From: Chloroflexaceae bacterium
Lineage (GTDB): Bacteria; Chloroflexota; Chloroflexia; Chloroflexales; Chloroflexaceae
Direction of reading: 5' to 3'
Length of the DNA: 32,590 nucleotides
NCBI GenBank assembly: GCA_012032475.1
Contig: JAAUSY010000027.1
Span: 1 to 32,590, forward strand
Of the stretch, positions 6,428 to 15,245 are shown in pieces (position 1 is the first letter of the stretch; each line of letters begins with the position of its first letter). The translations under genes were made by a program, and so were the position numbers. The notes beneath the pieces were generated by a model that was given only the letters and a program-made list of their open reading frames with translations, was not told the origin of the DNA and searched no databases.

Positions 6428-7963
6428 GTGTCATCAGAGCTTCTCTGGGCCGTGCTGTTCCTCATGATCGGGCTTGCCACCGGAGCTGCTCTGGGTACCT
6501 TCTGGTTGCGTATCAATACGAACAATCGTATTGTGAACCGAGAAACAAGAGCGCGGTTGTTATTGGAGGAAGCACGTTCTCAGCAAAAGGAGATTTTGTT
6601 ACAAGCAAAAGATGAAGCGTTACGTATTCGGAATGAAGCAGAAGTCGAACTCAAAGAGTCGCGTCTGGAGCTGAAGAAGCAAGAAGAGCGGTTGCAGCGC
6701 AAAGAAGAAACTCTGGACCGAAAGATTGAGGGATTGGAACGACGCGAACGACAGACCCACCACCGGGAACGGCAGACGGAACATTTGTATCAGGAAGCCG
6801 AGCAGATGAGAACCCGGCAGGTGCAGGAGCTAGAACGTATCTCTGCTTTGTCTCAGGAGGAGGCGCGGGAATGTATTCTGGCGAAAGTCGAACACGAGGC
6901 CCGCGATGATGCTGCTCGTCGTATCCGCGCCATCGAACAGGCAACGCGTGAAGAGGCGGAGAAAACGGCGCGGAAGATTATCGGCCTGGCGATTCAACGC
7001 TGTGCCTCTGAATATGTGTCGGAGATGACGGTCTCAACCGTCAATCTTCCGAGTGAGGAGCTAAAGGGGCGTATCATCGGGCGAGAAGGCCGCAATATCC
7101 GGGCATTCGAGCAGATTACCGGGGTTGATATCATTGTTGATGATACTCCTGAAGCCGTTACCCTCTCGTGTCACGACCCGGTGCGCCGGGAGGTGGCCCG
7201 TGTAGCGCTCATCAAATTATTGAAGGATGGTCGTATCCATCCCGCCCGAATTGAGGAGGTGACGCTTAAAACGCAGCACGAGATTGACCAGATTATGCGT
7301 GAGGAAGGCGAACAAGTGGCCTATGAAGCCAATGTGCAGGGGTTGCACCCCGACCTGATCAAGCTCCTTGGTCGGCTCAAATATCGCAGCAGCTACGGGC
7401 AGAATGTGTTGCAGCACTCGCTGGAGTGCTCGTTGCTCGCCGCGCATATGGCCGCCGAACTGGGGGCGAATATCAATGTGTGCAAGACCGCAGCCCTGTT
7501 GCACGACATTGGCAAGGCGGTTGACCACGAGGTTCAGGGGCCGCACGCCCTGGTCGGGGCAGATATCGTCCGCCGGCTCGGTCGGTCTGCGGCGATTGTC
7601 CACGCGATAGCGGCGCACCATGATGACGAAGAGCCGCAAACGGTTGAGGCATTTCTGGTGCAAGCTGCGGACGCGATTTCGGGCGGTCGGCCCGGGGCCC
7701 GCCGCGAAACCCTGGACCTCTACATCAAACGGTTAGAGGCCCTGGAGTCCATCGCCACATCCTTTCAGGGGGTCCAGCGGGCCTTTGCGGTCCAGGCTGG
7801 CCGGGAGGTGCGGGTGATGGTCCAGCCTGATACCCTCGATGACCTTGCCACCATCCATCTTTCGCATATGGTTGCCAAGAAAATCGAGGAAAACTTGCAA
7901 TACCCAGGGCAAATTAAGGTGACCATTATCCGTGAGACGCGAGCCGTTGACTACGCTCGCTGA
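6428..7963 (+). CDS. rny: Ribonuclease Y
   Basis: This 511-residue membrane-anchored endoribonuclease starts RNA decay. It has an N-terminal transmembrane helix (about residues 5-25), a long Glu/Arg/Lys/Gln-rich coiled coil (about 30-195), a KH domain with [15 protein letters not shown] (about 214-228), and an HD domain with the metal-binding HDIGK (about 359-363), HALVGADI and HHDDE. The length is normal for the family (about 510-520). The GTG start is chosen because AGGAGG lies 7 bases upstream and the membrane helix follows directly. rny next to spoVS is a frequent pairing in several phyla. The gene has its own promoter, divergent from the tRNA operon. Confidence 0.97.
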   Translation: MSSELLWAVLFLMIGLATGAALGTFWLRINTNNRIVNRETRARLLLEEARSQQKEILLQAKDEALRIRNEAEVELKESRLELKKQEERLQRKEETLDRKIEGLERRERQTHHRERQTEHLYQEAEQMRTRQVQELERISALSQEEARECILAKVEHEARDDAARRIRAIEQATREEAEKTARKIIGLAIQRCASEYVSEMTVSTVNLPSEELKGRIIGREGRNIRAFEQITGVDIIVDDTPEAVTLSCHDPVRREVARVALIKLLKDGRIHPARIEEVTLKTQHEIDQIMREEGEQVAYEANVQGLHPDLIKLLGRLKYRSSYGQNVLQHSLECSLLAAHMAAELGANINVCKTAALLHDIGKAVDHEVQGPHALVGADIVRRLGRSAAIVHAIAAHHDDEEPQTVEAFLVQAADAISGGRPGARRETLDLYIKRLEALESIATSFQGVQRAFAVQAGREVRVMVQPDTLDDLATIHLSHMVAKKIEENLQYPGQIKVTIIRETRAVDYAR

Positions 7964-8005
7964 TCCCACAATGGTCATCCGTGGAGACGGACGAGTGAAC
8001 GCTCT

Positions 8006-8052
8006 GACGACCGACGAACCGACGAACGGTCGAACCGTCGAACTGTCGAACC
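8006..8052. repeat. Degenerate 8-nt intergenic tandem repeat
   Basis: Five units fit the pattern G(A/T)CGAAC(C/G/T), beginning GACGAACC at 8013 and ending GTCGAACC at 8052, with a partial unit before them. They lie between rny and spoVS and are one of several such intergenic tracts in this window. Confidence 0.75.
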
Positions 8053-8110
8053 AATGGACCTATAGAGATCAATACCAACCACTGATCACAACGACTAAGA
8101 GGAGGAACGC

Positions 8111-8449
8111 ATGAACGTAATCCAATCACTTCCAATGGCTCGTGCTGTCGGTGCAAACCATGATCAGGCATTTGAGCACGAAAGTTCTGCTGAGGTCTTG
8201 AAAGTTTCCACTCGTTCGCGGCCAAGCGCGGTCGCCGGGGCAATTGCCGGGGTTATTCGGGAGCATGGCGTTGCCGAGGTCCAGTCCATTGGGGCCGGGG
8301 CAACGAACCAGGCCATCAAGGCTGTAGCGATTGCTCGCAGCTATTTGCAGGACGACGGACTGGATATCACCTGTGTTCCATCGTTCATTGACATTGACAT
8401 TGACAACCAGGAACGCACGGCAATTCGGTTACTGATTGAACGACGGTAA
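8111..8449 (+). CDS. spoVS: Stage V sporulation protein S (SpoVS)
   Basis: The protein has 112 residues; the conserved SpoVS core runs from about residue 28 to the end (EVLKVSTRSRPSAVAGAIAG, then IGAGATNQAIKAVAIAR and ERTAIRLLIE). SpoVS is a small Alba-like protein that affects sporulation and septation in Bacillus; it also occurs in non-sporulating phyla, so its presence does not prove spore formation. An N-terminal extension of about 25 residues precedes the core. The ATG has a good SD (AGAGGAGG, 6-7 bases upstream). It follows rny after a repeat-bearing gap and ends at a strong terminator. Confidence 0.95.
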   Translation: MNVIQSLPMARAVGANHDQAFEHESSAEVLKVSTRSRPSAVAGAIAGVIREHGVAEVQSIGAGATNQAIKAVAIARSYLQDDGLDITCVPSFIDIDIDNQERTAIRLLIERR

Positions 8450-8462
8450 GCACAACTGAAAG

Positions 8463-8507
8463 AGCGCAGCAGGGAGAGGAAAGGCCCCTCCCCGGCTGCG
8501 CTTTTTT
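8463..8507 (+). terminator. Intrinsic terminator after spoVS
   Basis: An 8-bp stem AGCGCAGC (8463-8470) / GCTGCGCT (8495-8502), extended by inner GGGAG/CTCCC pairing, is followed by a run of six T (8502-8507), 14 bases after the spoVS stop. Confidence 0.9.
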
Positions 8508-8539
8508 GCCATCGCAAGGGAAGGGGCCGATCATCGCCT

Positions 8540-8584
8540 GGATGACTCGGATGACCCGGACGGCCCGGATGACCCGGATCTCGG
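8540..8584. repeat. Degenerate 9-nt intergenic tandem repeat
   Basis: Five consecutive 9-base units based on GGATGACCC occupy the gap between the spoVS terminator and the next gene. They are GGATGACTC, GGATGACCC, GGACGGCCC, GGATGACCC and GGATCTCGG. Confidence 0.8.
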
Positions 8585-8611
8585 TATCAGCAACCAGAAC
8601 CATATCACGTC

Positions 8612-10461
8612 ATGGAAGAAATTGCCCGATTCCTTCTAGGAATACCCCCATTCAGCCAGTTGTCGCCTGAGCAGGTTGAGCAAATTGGCAATGAAATGCA
8701 AATCGAATATTTTCCCGCTGGGGAAAATATCATCGTGCATCATGGCCCACCGAGCGCCTATCTCTACATTGTGCGGCAGGGCAGCGTGGACTTGCTCCGC
8801 GAACATGAACACGGGGTGCAAATTCTTGATACCCTGGGTGAAGGGGAGATTTTCGCCTATCCTTCGCTGATACGCAACAAGCCCCCCATCGCCACCGTGC
8901 GGACCCGCGAGGAAGTGCTCCTCTACCTGCTGCCAGCGGCTACGTTTCACCAGTTGCGGCGCACGATACCCCTCTTCAACCGCTTCTTTGCCACCAGCGC
9001 CATCGAACGGATTTCGCAGCGGCTCCAGGCGCACGACGCGAATGCTGCGCCCGAACTGTTCCGAATGCGTCTGCGCGACCTGATACGATACCGCCTGGTC
9101 AGCATCTCGCCCGACGCCAGTGTGCGCGAGGCGGCCATGCTCATGAGTCAGCACGATGTTTCCTCGGTTCTGGTCGAGTCTGACCCGCCGGGGATTGTGA
9201 CCGACCGCGATTTGCGCAACCGTGTGCTGGCGGCGGGGCTGAGCGATGCCACGCCCGTGACCAGGGTCATGACCTCGCCGGTGCTGACGCTGCCGACCGA
9301 CAGCCTGGTGTTCGAGGCGCTCGTCACGATGCTCCAGCGGAAGTTTCACCACATGCCGGTGGTGGAGGGCGACCGGATTGTAGGGATGGTGACCCACAGC
9401 GATATCCTGCGCCAGCAGAGCAAGAACCCGCTGTTTTTGCCGCGTCAGCTCCAGCGGGCCAGAACCGCGGACGACTTCCGCGCCTATGCCGACCAGGTCA
9501 CGGCAACCGTCGGGTCGCTGCTGGACGCCGGGGCGCGGGTGAACGACCTGGGCCATGTCGCCTCGGTGGCGTATGATGCGCTGGTCGTCCGGCTGCTTCA
9601 GGATGCCGAAGCAACGCTGGGTCCCCCCCCCTGCCCCTATGCCTGGCTCGCGTTTGGGAGCGAGGGGCGATACGAACAGGTCCTCCGCACCGACCAGGAT
9701 AACGGTCTGGCGTATGCGAGCGACGCGCCCTCCGGTGCGGCGGAATATTTTGCAGCCCTGGCCGAACAGGTCGTCGGGGCGCTGCTCGCCAGTGGGTTTC
9801 CTCCCTGTCCGGGCAAAGTGATGGCGACCAACCCGGAGTGGCGGCAGCCGCTGGATGTCTGGAAAAGCTACTTCGAACAGTGGATGAGTATGCCCAGAGA
9901 ACACACGCTGCTGCGGGTAGCGGCATTCTTCGATTACCGCCCGGTGTACGGGTCGCTGGAGGTCGAATCGGTGCTGCGCCCGGTGATACGCCGGGGCCGT
10001 GAGAACCGGGTCTTCCTGGGGCGGCTTGCGCGGGTGGCCCTGCGACAACATGCCCCGCTGAGTTTCTTTCGTCAGTTGGTACTGGAACGCAGCGGCGAAA
10101 CGCGTGACCTGATTGACCTGAAGGTGCGGGGAACCACCCTCGTCGTTGACCTGGCGCGGCTGTTTGCGCTTGAGGCGGGGTGCCCCCGAACCAACACGGT
10201 GACTCGCCTGCACCACTGCGTGGAGCAGAGCAGTTTGAGTCCGTCTGGGGCGGACGACTGGTGGCAGCGTTCGAACTGATGAGCCTGCTGCGCCTGCGCT
10301 ATCACTATCAGCAGATACGGCGCAATATTCCTCTGACGAACCAGATTCCGGTTTCGTGGTTGACCGCGTTGGAGCGGCGCGAACTCAAGGAGGCCTTATG
10401 GGCAGTCGCACGCATTCAGCAGAACATCGAGCTTCTCTTCCAGACCGATTTGTTCGCGTGA
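8612..10461 (+). CDS. cNMP-binding/CBS/DUF294 nucleotidyltransferase-like protein, frameshifted
   Basis: The first frame gives 555 residues: a cyclic-nucleotide-binding domain (about 8-130), a CBS pair (about 155-275, with VTDRDLRNRVLA and MPVVEGDRIVGMVTHSDIL), then a DUF294 nucleotidyltransferase-like domain with GSEGRYEQVLRTDQDNGL (from about 350). The C-terminal DUF294_C domain breaks off into SADDWWQRSN-like residues, while its expected end (LVAAFELMSLLRLRYHYQQI to LLFQTDLF) is read in the next frame to 10461. Restoring one base near GGGG at 10247-10250 gives a 616-residue protein of normal domain content. Family members are thought to be regulatory nucleotidyltransferases resembling GlnD; the substrate is unknown. 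The stop overlaps the GTG of the exonuclease gene (GTGA), suggesting coupling. The start lacks a clear SD. Confidence 0.85.
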
Positions 10462-11192
10462 GGTCACTGGTTCGCTGGTGGCGCTCTGTGGTGGCCCGCC
10501 TGGTGGACCCGCGCCGCCTGGAGGACCTCCCCGTGGTCGTTCAAGACTATCTGAATGCGCCCGTTCCTGCCGGGCGGTTGCCATGGCGCGATGTCCCCTA
10601 TACCGTGCTGGATATTGAAACCAGCGGCCTCGACCCGCGATGGGATTCGATTCTGGCTATTGGGGCGGTGGATATTGAAGGGGGGCGGGTGCGGCTCGAC
10701 CGGCGCTGGTATAGTATGACACGTCCTCCGGAGCCTTCGAAGGTCGCGGCCGCATCCATTCGTATTCACGGCTTGCTGCGCCAGGAACTCGCCCAGGCTC
10801 CACCGCTCGAACCCGTCTTGCTCGAACTGCTGAGCCGCTTGCAAGGGCGGGTGCTGGTGGTCCATATGGCCGCTATTGATGTCAAGTTCCTTGACCGGGC
10901 GCTGCGGAAGCACTTTCGGGTCCGGCTGCGCGGCCCGGCCCTGGATACCGCACGAATCGGGGGGGTGCTGCTGCACAATGAGCGCATGATGAGCGGAGAC
11001 GATGAACGCCCCCGCGATACGACCCTGCGTTCGCTGGCGAAGCAGGCGAAGATACCTGTTCATCCCCAACACAACGCGCTCAGCGACGCGCTGACAACGG
11101 CCCAACTCTTTCTCTACCAGGCAACCCGGCTCCAGAAGCAGGGCAAGGACACGTTTCACAAGTTGCTGCGGGTGGGGGGATGCCTGAAGTAG
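10458..11192 (+). CDS. DnaQ-like 3'-5' exonuclease
   Basis: From GTG 10458 the protein has 244 residues. It shows the DEDDh exonuclease motifs: Exo I DIETSGLD (about residues 51-58), an Exo II region around VVHMAAIDVKFLDRAL, and Exo III HNALSDALTTAQLF with H-x4-D. It is related to the DNA polymerase III epsilon proofreading domain but lacks the polymerase-binding tail, so it may act alone on DNA or RNA ends. The start is chosen because it forms a GTGA overlap with the restored DUF294 gene. DUF294 proteins and DnaQ-like exonucleases are recurrent neighbours in other bacteria. Confidence 0.88.
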   Translation: MRSLVRWWRSVVARLVDPRRLEDLPVVVQDYLNAPVPAGRLPWRDVPYTVLDIETSGLDPRWDSILAIGAVDIEGGRVRLDRRWYSMTRPPEPSKVAAASIRIHGLLRQELAQAPPLEPVLLELLSRLQGRVLVVHMAAIDVKFLDRALRKHFRVRLRGPALDTARIGGVLLHNERMMSGDDERPRDTTLRSLAKQAKIPVHPQHNALSDALTTAQLFLYQATRLQKQGKDTFHKLLRVGGCLK

Positions 11193-11353
11193 GCGGGGGG
11201 CAATGGATTGAGATCGGATTGAGATCTGGCGAAACAACTTTCCGGAAGCAGCAAGCGCTTTCGGGTCGAGCATTTGCCCATCATAGAAGGACACAGAGGC
11301 TCCCCGCTGGGCTGATCGGCGCTGGCAGGGGGTGGTGGGTGGTTTCTGATTTG

Positions 11354-11362
11354 TGATATACT
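11354..11362 (+). promoter_or_regulatory. Candidate extended -10 promoter (TGATATACT)
   Basis: TGA followed by TATACT lies about 95 bases before the DUF4013 start. No good -35 is seen 17 bases upstream, so the call rests on the extended -10. The gap 11193-11457 shows nothing else convincing. Confidence 0.4.
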
Positions 11363-11457
11363 GGGTTGGTTTCTACTTCGTCCGGGTAGGATTCTTCGGA
11401 AGCAGGTTCCTGGGTCGTCGTTCTGGTCGTAGGAGCAATACGGGAGGAGAAAGATCT

Positions 11458-12099
11458 ATGAGTGTCAATGTGAACATCGGACAGTCGTTCAGTTTTATCA
11501 CCGCAGATCGGGGATGGTTGCAGAAAATCGGCTACGGCGCGGTCGCGATGCTTATCCCCTTCGTGGGGGCCGCAACGCAGGTCATCGAGACAGCCCGGAA
11601 CGTTGCCCAGGGGAAGCCAGACCCCCTGCCGACGTGGAAGATGGACGAGACGCTCGGCCCGCGGTTGATGCGTGGGGTCTACGCATGCCTCATATCCCTG
11701 ATCTACGCGATCCCCATGATTGTCATTCAGATGGTATTCAATATCCTTATGGCAATGACCAAAAGCGGCGTTGCAACGATGATTGGCTGTCTGGCCGCTC
11801 CGGTCAACCTGGTGGTGTTCATCGCCACCGTGTTGGTGGTTCTGCCGGCGCTCGTGCGGTATGTACAGACCGACAACTGGAGAGCCGCGCTGGATTTCCA
11901 GAAGGTTATCGGGATGCTCCAGGAATCGCCGCAGCTCTGGCTGATCCTGCTGCTGGTGGATATCCTGGCAAGTGTGATTACGCTCCTTGGTCTGGTTGCC
12001 TTCATTATCGGGGTTTTTGTGACCATGGCTATCGGGTGTGCCGTCTTTGGTCATGCCCTGGGACAAGTCGCATCGCAGATGGAGAGTGCTTCCCAGTAG
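11458..12099 (+). CDS. DUF4013 family membrane protein
   Basis: The ATG at 11458 has a strong SD (GGAGGAG, 8 bases upstream) and gives 213 residues. The sequence opens with SFITADRGWLQKIGYGAVAM, then shows about four hydrophobic segments (about residues 25-40, 70-95, 105-135 and 155-190), and contains the GxxxQVIETARNVAQGKPDPLPTW stretch typical of DUF4013. The family is predicted to be a multi-pass inner-membrane protein of unknown role. A longer frame extends upstream to 11353 but has no SD and a basic, unlikely N-terminus. A strong hairpin follows the stop by about 40 bases. Confidence 0.85.
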   Translation: MSVNVNIGQSFSFITADRGWLQKIGYGAVAMLIPFVGAATQVIETARNVAQGKPDPLPTWKMDETLGPRLMRGVYACLISLIYAIPMIVIQMVFNILMAMTKSGVATMIGCLAAPVNLVVFIATVLVVLPALVRYVQTDNWRAALDFQKVIGMLQESPQLWLILLLVDILASVITLLGLVAFIIGVFVTMAIGCAVFGHALGQVASQMESASQ

Positions 12100-12136
12100 G
12101 TCCGTCCGGCCATCTCTCGCGGTGAACCTTCGCCAA

Positions 12137-12171
12137 TACCCTCCCGCAGGCCCCCAACTTGCGGGAGGGTA
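12137..12171 (+). terminator. Strong 12-bp hairpin, possible terminator without T-tract
   Basis: TACCCTCCCGCA (12137-12148) and TGCGGGAGGGTA (12160-12171) form a perfect 12-bp stem with an 11-base loop, downstream of the DUF4013 gene. No T-run follows on either strand, so it may act as an RNA end protector or an unusual terminator. Confidence 0.5.
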
Positions 12172-12197
12172 GATGAACTGAACATCGGCATCGAGGA

Positions 12198-12228
12198 CTG
12201 AATCAAGGGCTGAATCAAGGGTTGAACG
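12198..12228. repeat. 12-nt tandem repeat before the phosphatidyltransferase gene
   Basis: CTGAATCAAGGG occurs at 12198-12209 and 12210-12221, followed by a partial unit TTGAACGG. The second copy's AAGGG also serves as the SD of the next gene, 7 bases before its GTG. Confidence 0.75.
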
Positions 12229-12783
12229 GTGGCGCTCAAACCGGAGGAAGTCTTTCATCCACGGGTCTTCCTGTATCCTTCCAATATGCTGTCCCTTGGG
12301 CGGTTGCTGGTGCTGCCGCTCATCGTCGTGTGCCTGACCCGCCCCGGCCGGCGGCGCGAGGCCCTGGTGCTCCTGGGGCTTTCGATGCTCACCGATGTGC
12401 TGGACGGCCCCATCGCTCGCTGGCGGGGTGAGGTTTCTCCCCTGGGAGAAATGCTCGACCCGGTGGCCGACAAGGTCGTGATAAACACGGTCGCGGTGAC
12501 GCTCTCGTGGACGCGTCAGATTCCCTGGTGGATGACCGGCCTGTTCCTGCTGCGCGATATCGGAATTGTCGCGAGTGGTATCATGCTGTACCGTCGGAGA
12601 GCGCACATCGCGACATCGCTGGCGCTGGGGAAGGCAACCACCGTGGTCATGACGGTGGCGCTGCTCCTCTGGATTGCCGATGGGCCGCGCAGCGGCAAAC
12701 CCGCTCTGATGGTGACATTGTTCATCGCGGCGCTGTCGGCCTGCCAATACTGGCATCGCTTCTCCCACCTGATGCGCGGGTAG
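12229..12783 (+). CDS. CDP-alcohol phosphatidyltransferase family protein (PgsA-like)
   Basis: The 184-residue membrane enzyme carries the full family signature D-x2-D-G-x2-A-R-x8-G-x3-D-x3-D (about residues 61-86: DVLDGPIAR, then LGEMLDPVADK), which binds metal ions and the CDP-alcohol. Five to six hydrophobic helices surround it. The family makes phospholipids such as phosphatidylglycerophosphate or cardiolipin precursors; which alcohol is used cannot be read here. The GTG start has AAGGG 7 bases upstream, contributed by a tandem repeat. It is followed after a repeat-filled gap by the DUF2085 gene on the same strand. Confidence 0.88.
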   Translation: MALKPEEVFHPRVFLYPSNMLSLGRLLVLPLIVVCLTRPGRRREALVLLGLSMLTDVLDGPIARWRGEVSPLGEMLDPVADKVVINTVAVTLSWTRQIPWWMTGLFLLRDIGIVASGIMLYRRRAHIATSLALGKATTVVMTVALLLWIADGPRSGKPALMVTLFIAALSACQYWHRFSHLMRG

Positions 12784-12800
12784 GAGCGGGGAAGGTAGAG

Positions 12801-12845
12801 CGGACGGAACGGACGGGACGGACGAGACGGACGGGACGAACAGGA
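12801..12845. repeat. Degenerate 9-nt intergenic tandem repeat
   Basis: Five consecutive units built on CGGACGGGA fill the gap between the phosphatidyltransferase and DUF2085 genes: CGGACGGAA, CGGACGGGA, CGGACGAGA, CGGACGGGA and CGAACAGGA. Confidence 0.8.
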
Positions 12846-12864
12846 CAGATAAGGCGGCTCATTC

Positions 12865-13407
12865 GTGCCTGCTGGAGACAGTTTACTTGACCGCGGGGTT
12901 CGCTGGGTCCTGGCGCGCTGGCTCGCCATCGCCAACAGCCTGGTGCTGCTGTATGGCGGGCTGCCGTGGCTCTCCCCCATCCTGATTGCCTTTGGATATC
13001 CGCGCCTGGGGGAGATGGTGTTTCGGTGGTATACGCCGCTGTGCCACCAGGTTCCGGCGCGTTCGTTCGAGGTGCTGGGGCACCAGGTGGCGTTCTGTCA
13101 CCGCGAAACCGCCATGTACACCGCGCTGCTGGTGGGCGGGGTGCTCTACGGATGGGTGCGCGGGGCCATACGCCCCATCAGTCTGCAAGACACCGGGTTG
13201 TTGCTGCTGCCCATGGTGCTGGATGGCACGACCCACCTGCTCGACGATATGCTCCCGTGGGTTGCGCTGCGGGGGGGTGGGGATGGCATCGGAACGTTCA
13301 ACTGGTGGATGCGGATGGTGACTGGGGTGCTGTTCGCGGCCGCCATCGTGCTAGGGGTCTACCCGCGCCTGGACCGCCACCTTTCACCTCGCCCCAACAA
13401 TGAGTGA
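12865..13407 (+). CDS. DUF2085 family membrane protein
   Basis: The 180-residue protein shows the DUF2085 pattern: a Leu-rich N-terminal helix, then LCHQVPARSFEVLGHQVAFCHRETAMY (in two parts: LCHQVPARSFEVLGHQVAFC and HRETAMY, about residues 58-84) with conserved Cys and His residues, followed by three or four more hydrophobic helices. The Cys/His pairs might bind a metal or form disulfides; no activity is established for the family. Start is GTG; the SD is weak and the true start may differ by a few codons. It ends 34 bases before the convergent response regulator. Confidence 0.85.
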   Translation: MPAGDSLLDRGVRWVLARWLAIANSLVLLYGGLPWLSPILIAFGYPRLGEMVFRWYTPLCHQVPARSFEVLGHQVAFCHRETAMYTALLVGGVLYGWVRGAIRPISLQDTGLLLLPMVLDGTTHLLDDMLPWVALRGGGDGIGTFNWWMRMVTGVLFAAAIVLGVYPRLDRHLSPRPNNE

Positions 13408-13441
13408 CGAGTGAGGGCAGGGAGGTCCTCCCCCCTCTTCC

Positions 13442-14209
13442 TCATTCCTCCTCGCCTTCCGGTCCTTCCCGCTCCGTCCCTGCTGCCGAATAGAGCGTGT
13501 CGGGGGCTTCAATCCACCCCCGCCGCATGGCATAGAGCACCGCCTGGGTGCGGTCGTTGAGCGAGAGCTTGCGCAAGATGGCGGAGATGTGGTTCTTGAC
13601 CGTCTGGGTGCTGATACCAAGTTCGTCGGCAATGTCCCGGTTGCTTCCCCCAATGGCAATGCGCTCCAGCACCTCTATCTCCCGTTCGCTGAGCGGGGTG
13701 AAGAGCGGGAAGTCAATATCGGGGGTGGTCGCCAGTTCCTGGGGGAGGTTGCGAAACTGCGCCAGCAGCCGGCTGGCAATCTTCGGTTCCTCCATCACCA
13801 CATCGTTGATGACGTATTCGCCGCGGGCCACGCGGCGCAACACATCGAGCAGTTCTCCGGGTTTGACATCTTTGGAACGGTAGGCCGCTGCTCCAGCTTG
13901 CAGGGCCAGGAACGCCTGTTCGTCGTTTTCATGCATGCTGAGCATAATCACGCCCACGCCGGGATACTGGCGGCGCAACTGGCGGGTCAGGTCCAGGCCA
14001 TTGATACCCGGCAGGTTCAGGTCAACGAGCACGACGTTCGGTTCCTGACTGTGGTCAATGATCCCAAGCCATTCGAGGGCTTCCTCGGCACTGGCGGCCT
14101 CACCAACGATGAGCACATCGCTGGCGGCTTCGAGGGCGTAGCGAACCCCCTGACGAAAGAGCGGGTGGTCATCCACAATCAGCAGTTTTACGGAAGCGTT
14201 GGAGGACAT
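13442..14209 (-). CDS. NarL/FixJ-type response regulator
   Basis: The 255-residue protein has a receiver domain (about residues 7-125) with acidic pair DD (VDDHP), phosphoacceptor Asp in VLVDLNLPG, and the conserved Lys in YRSKDV. A LuxR-type helix-turn-helix follows (about 172-232: TPLSEREIEVLERIAIGGSN, then RDIADELGISTQTVKNHISAI). A linker of about 45 residues and an acidic tail frame the output domain. No histidine kinase is encoded nearby, so the partner is elsewhere. It is the last gene of a three-gene minus-strand operon; its start overlaps the end of maf by 22 bases. Confidence 0.95.
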   Translation of the reverse strand: MSSNASVKLLIVDDHPLFRQGVRYALEAASDVLIVGEAASAEEALEWLGIIDHSQEPNVVLVDLNLPGINGLDLTRQLRRQYPGVGVIMLSMHENDEQAFLALQAGAAAYRSKDVKPGELLDVLRRVARGEYVINDVVMEEPKIASRLLAQFRNLPQELATTPDIDFPLFTPLSEREIEVLERIAIGGSNRDIADELGISTQTVKNHISAILRKLSLNDRTQAVLYAMRRGWIEAPDTLYSAAGTEREGPEGEEE

Positions 14210-14943
14210 GGCAGCGGTTCCTTTCGCTGGCGGCGGAGCCAGCTATGATAGGCAGCGACCGGGTCGTTCAGCCCGGTGATGCCGGCAGCCGTGAGCAGGT
14301 GCCAGGTCGCCGGGAGGGGCAGCCCGACGACGGAGGTATAGCTGCCCACAACCTGGGAGACGAAGCGCCCCCCCTCGCCCTGGATGCCATAGGCCCCGGC
14401 TTTGTCCAGGGGTTCGCCAGAGGCAACATAGGCCGCAATGGCCCCGGCCTGGAGCGGACGGAGCGTCACCTCAGTCGCGACCAGGTCCACGCAGAAGTGA
14501 CCCTCTGGCCGCGGCGTGCTGCAATAGACGCACAACCCGGTATAGACCGTATGCCCGCGCCCGGCGAGGCGGGTGAGCATATCACGGGCGTGGCTGGCAT
14601 CGCGGGGCTTGTTCAACACCTCACCGTCCAGCACCACGATGGTGTCCGCTCCAAGCACCACCCCGGCCTCGGCCACCGTCTGCGCCCCGGCCTCCGCGCC
14701 AGCCTCGGCGGAGGTGGCGGAGATAGCAACACGGGCGGCCTGCACTTTCTGCCAGGCCAGCCGCGATGGATGCACGGCCGGCGGCAGCGGGAAGGGGGGG
14801 AGTTCTGGCTGGCCTTCGGATGGGGCAGCGCTGCCCGATTCTTCGGCGCTGGTGGCGACGACGGAAAAAGAAACCCCCAGCAGCGCCAGCAGTTCGCGGC
14901 GGCGCGGCGAGGCCGAAGCCAGCACCAGACGGGGTTCAGGCAT
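14188..14943 (-). CDS. maf: Maf-like nucleoside-triphosphate pyrophosphatase
   Basis: The ATG at 14943 opens MPEPRLVLASASPRRRELL, the hallmark Maf N-terminus. GADTIVVLDGEVLNKPRD and AYGIQGEGGRFV supply the other Maf motifs. Maf proteins hydrolyse non-canonical or damaged NTPs, such as dTTP/UTP or m7GTP, to monophosphates. At 251 residues it is longer than usual (about 190-200), because of an Ala/Glu/Pro-rich insertion of about 50 residues (about 35-90) before GADT, plus a basic tail. The frame is open further upstream, but that part overlaps the His-rich gene and looks non-protein. Its start overlaps the stop of the His-rich gene by 8 bases, pointing to coupled translation. Confidence 0.93.
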   Translation of the reverse strand: MPEPRLVLASASPRRRELLALLGVSFSVVATSAEESGSAAPSEGQPELPPFPLPPAVHPSRLAWQKVQAARVAISATSAEAGAEAGAQTVAEAGVVLGADTIVVLDGEVLNKPRDASHARDMLTRLAGRGHTVYTGLCVYCSTPRPEGHFCVDLVATEVTLRPLQAGAIAAYVASGEPLDKAGAYGIQGEGGRFVSQVVGSYTSVVGLPLPATWHLLTAAGITGLNDPVAAYHSWLRRQRKEPLPCPPTLP

Positions 14944-15193
14944 GGTGGTCGCTGGCTCTGGAGGCATCGTCTGGTACGCGAGTGCCTGGTGGGATATTCG
15001 AAATTTCGACGGAGGCCGCGGTGGCTTCGTCCTCATCCTGGTGGCTTCCCTGCCCGTGGTCGTGCTCGTGCTCAGGGCCGTGGCCGTGGCCGTGGCCGTG
15101 GCCCATCCCGTACTCAATAATCTCGCTGGCCCGTCTGATGCGTCGGTCATACTCTTTGTTCACGGTCTGAACAAACTGGTGGAATAGACTCAT
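14936..15193 (-). CDS. Small His-rich protein, possible metal binder
   Basis: The 85-residue protein starts with an ordinary segment (MSLFHQFVQTVNKEYDRRI, then RRASEIIEYGMG), followed by a His-Gly run (HGHGHGHG) and a His/Glu/Asp stretch (PEHEHDHGQGSHQDEDE) spanning about residues 30-56, and a tail of about 29 residues. Such tracts bind Ni, Zn or Cu in metallochaperones, but no family is recognised. In DNA the run is a GGCCGT hexamer repeat (about 15076-15100), so part of it may be repeat expansion. It is the first gene of the operon with maf and the response regulator, under a good promoter. Confidence 0.7.
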   Translation of the reverse strand: MSLFHQFVQTVNKEYDRRIRRASEIIEYGMGHGHGHGHGPEHEHDHGQGSHQDEDEATAASVEISNIPPGTRVPDDASRASDHHA

Positions 15194-15245
15194 AGGCTCC
15201 CGCCCTCTCTCGATATGAATGGCTCATTCCAACTGGCTATGATTG

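Noticed and set aside
8636-10216. 526-codon minus-strand frame opposite the DUF294 gene
   Set aside because: It is antisense to clear cNMP, CBS and DUF294 motifs and is rich in His, Arg, Gln and Gly, as expected of a high-GC shadow frame.
11281-12768. 495-codon minus-strand frame opposite DUF4013 and the phosphatidyltransferase
   Set aside because: It crosses two real genes and an intergenic hairpin, is His/Gln/Arg-rich and has no recognisable domain.
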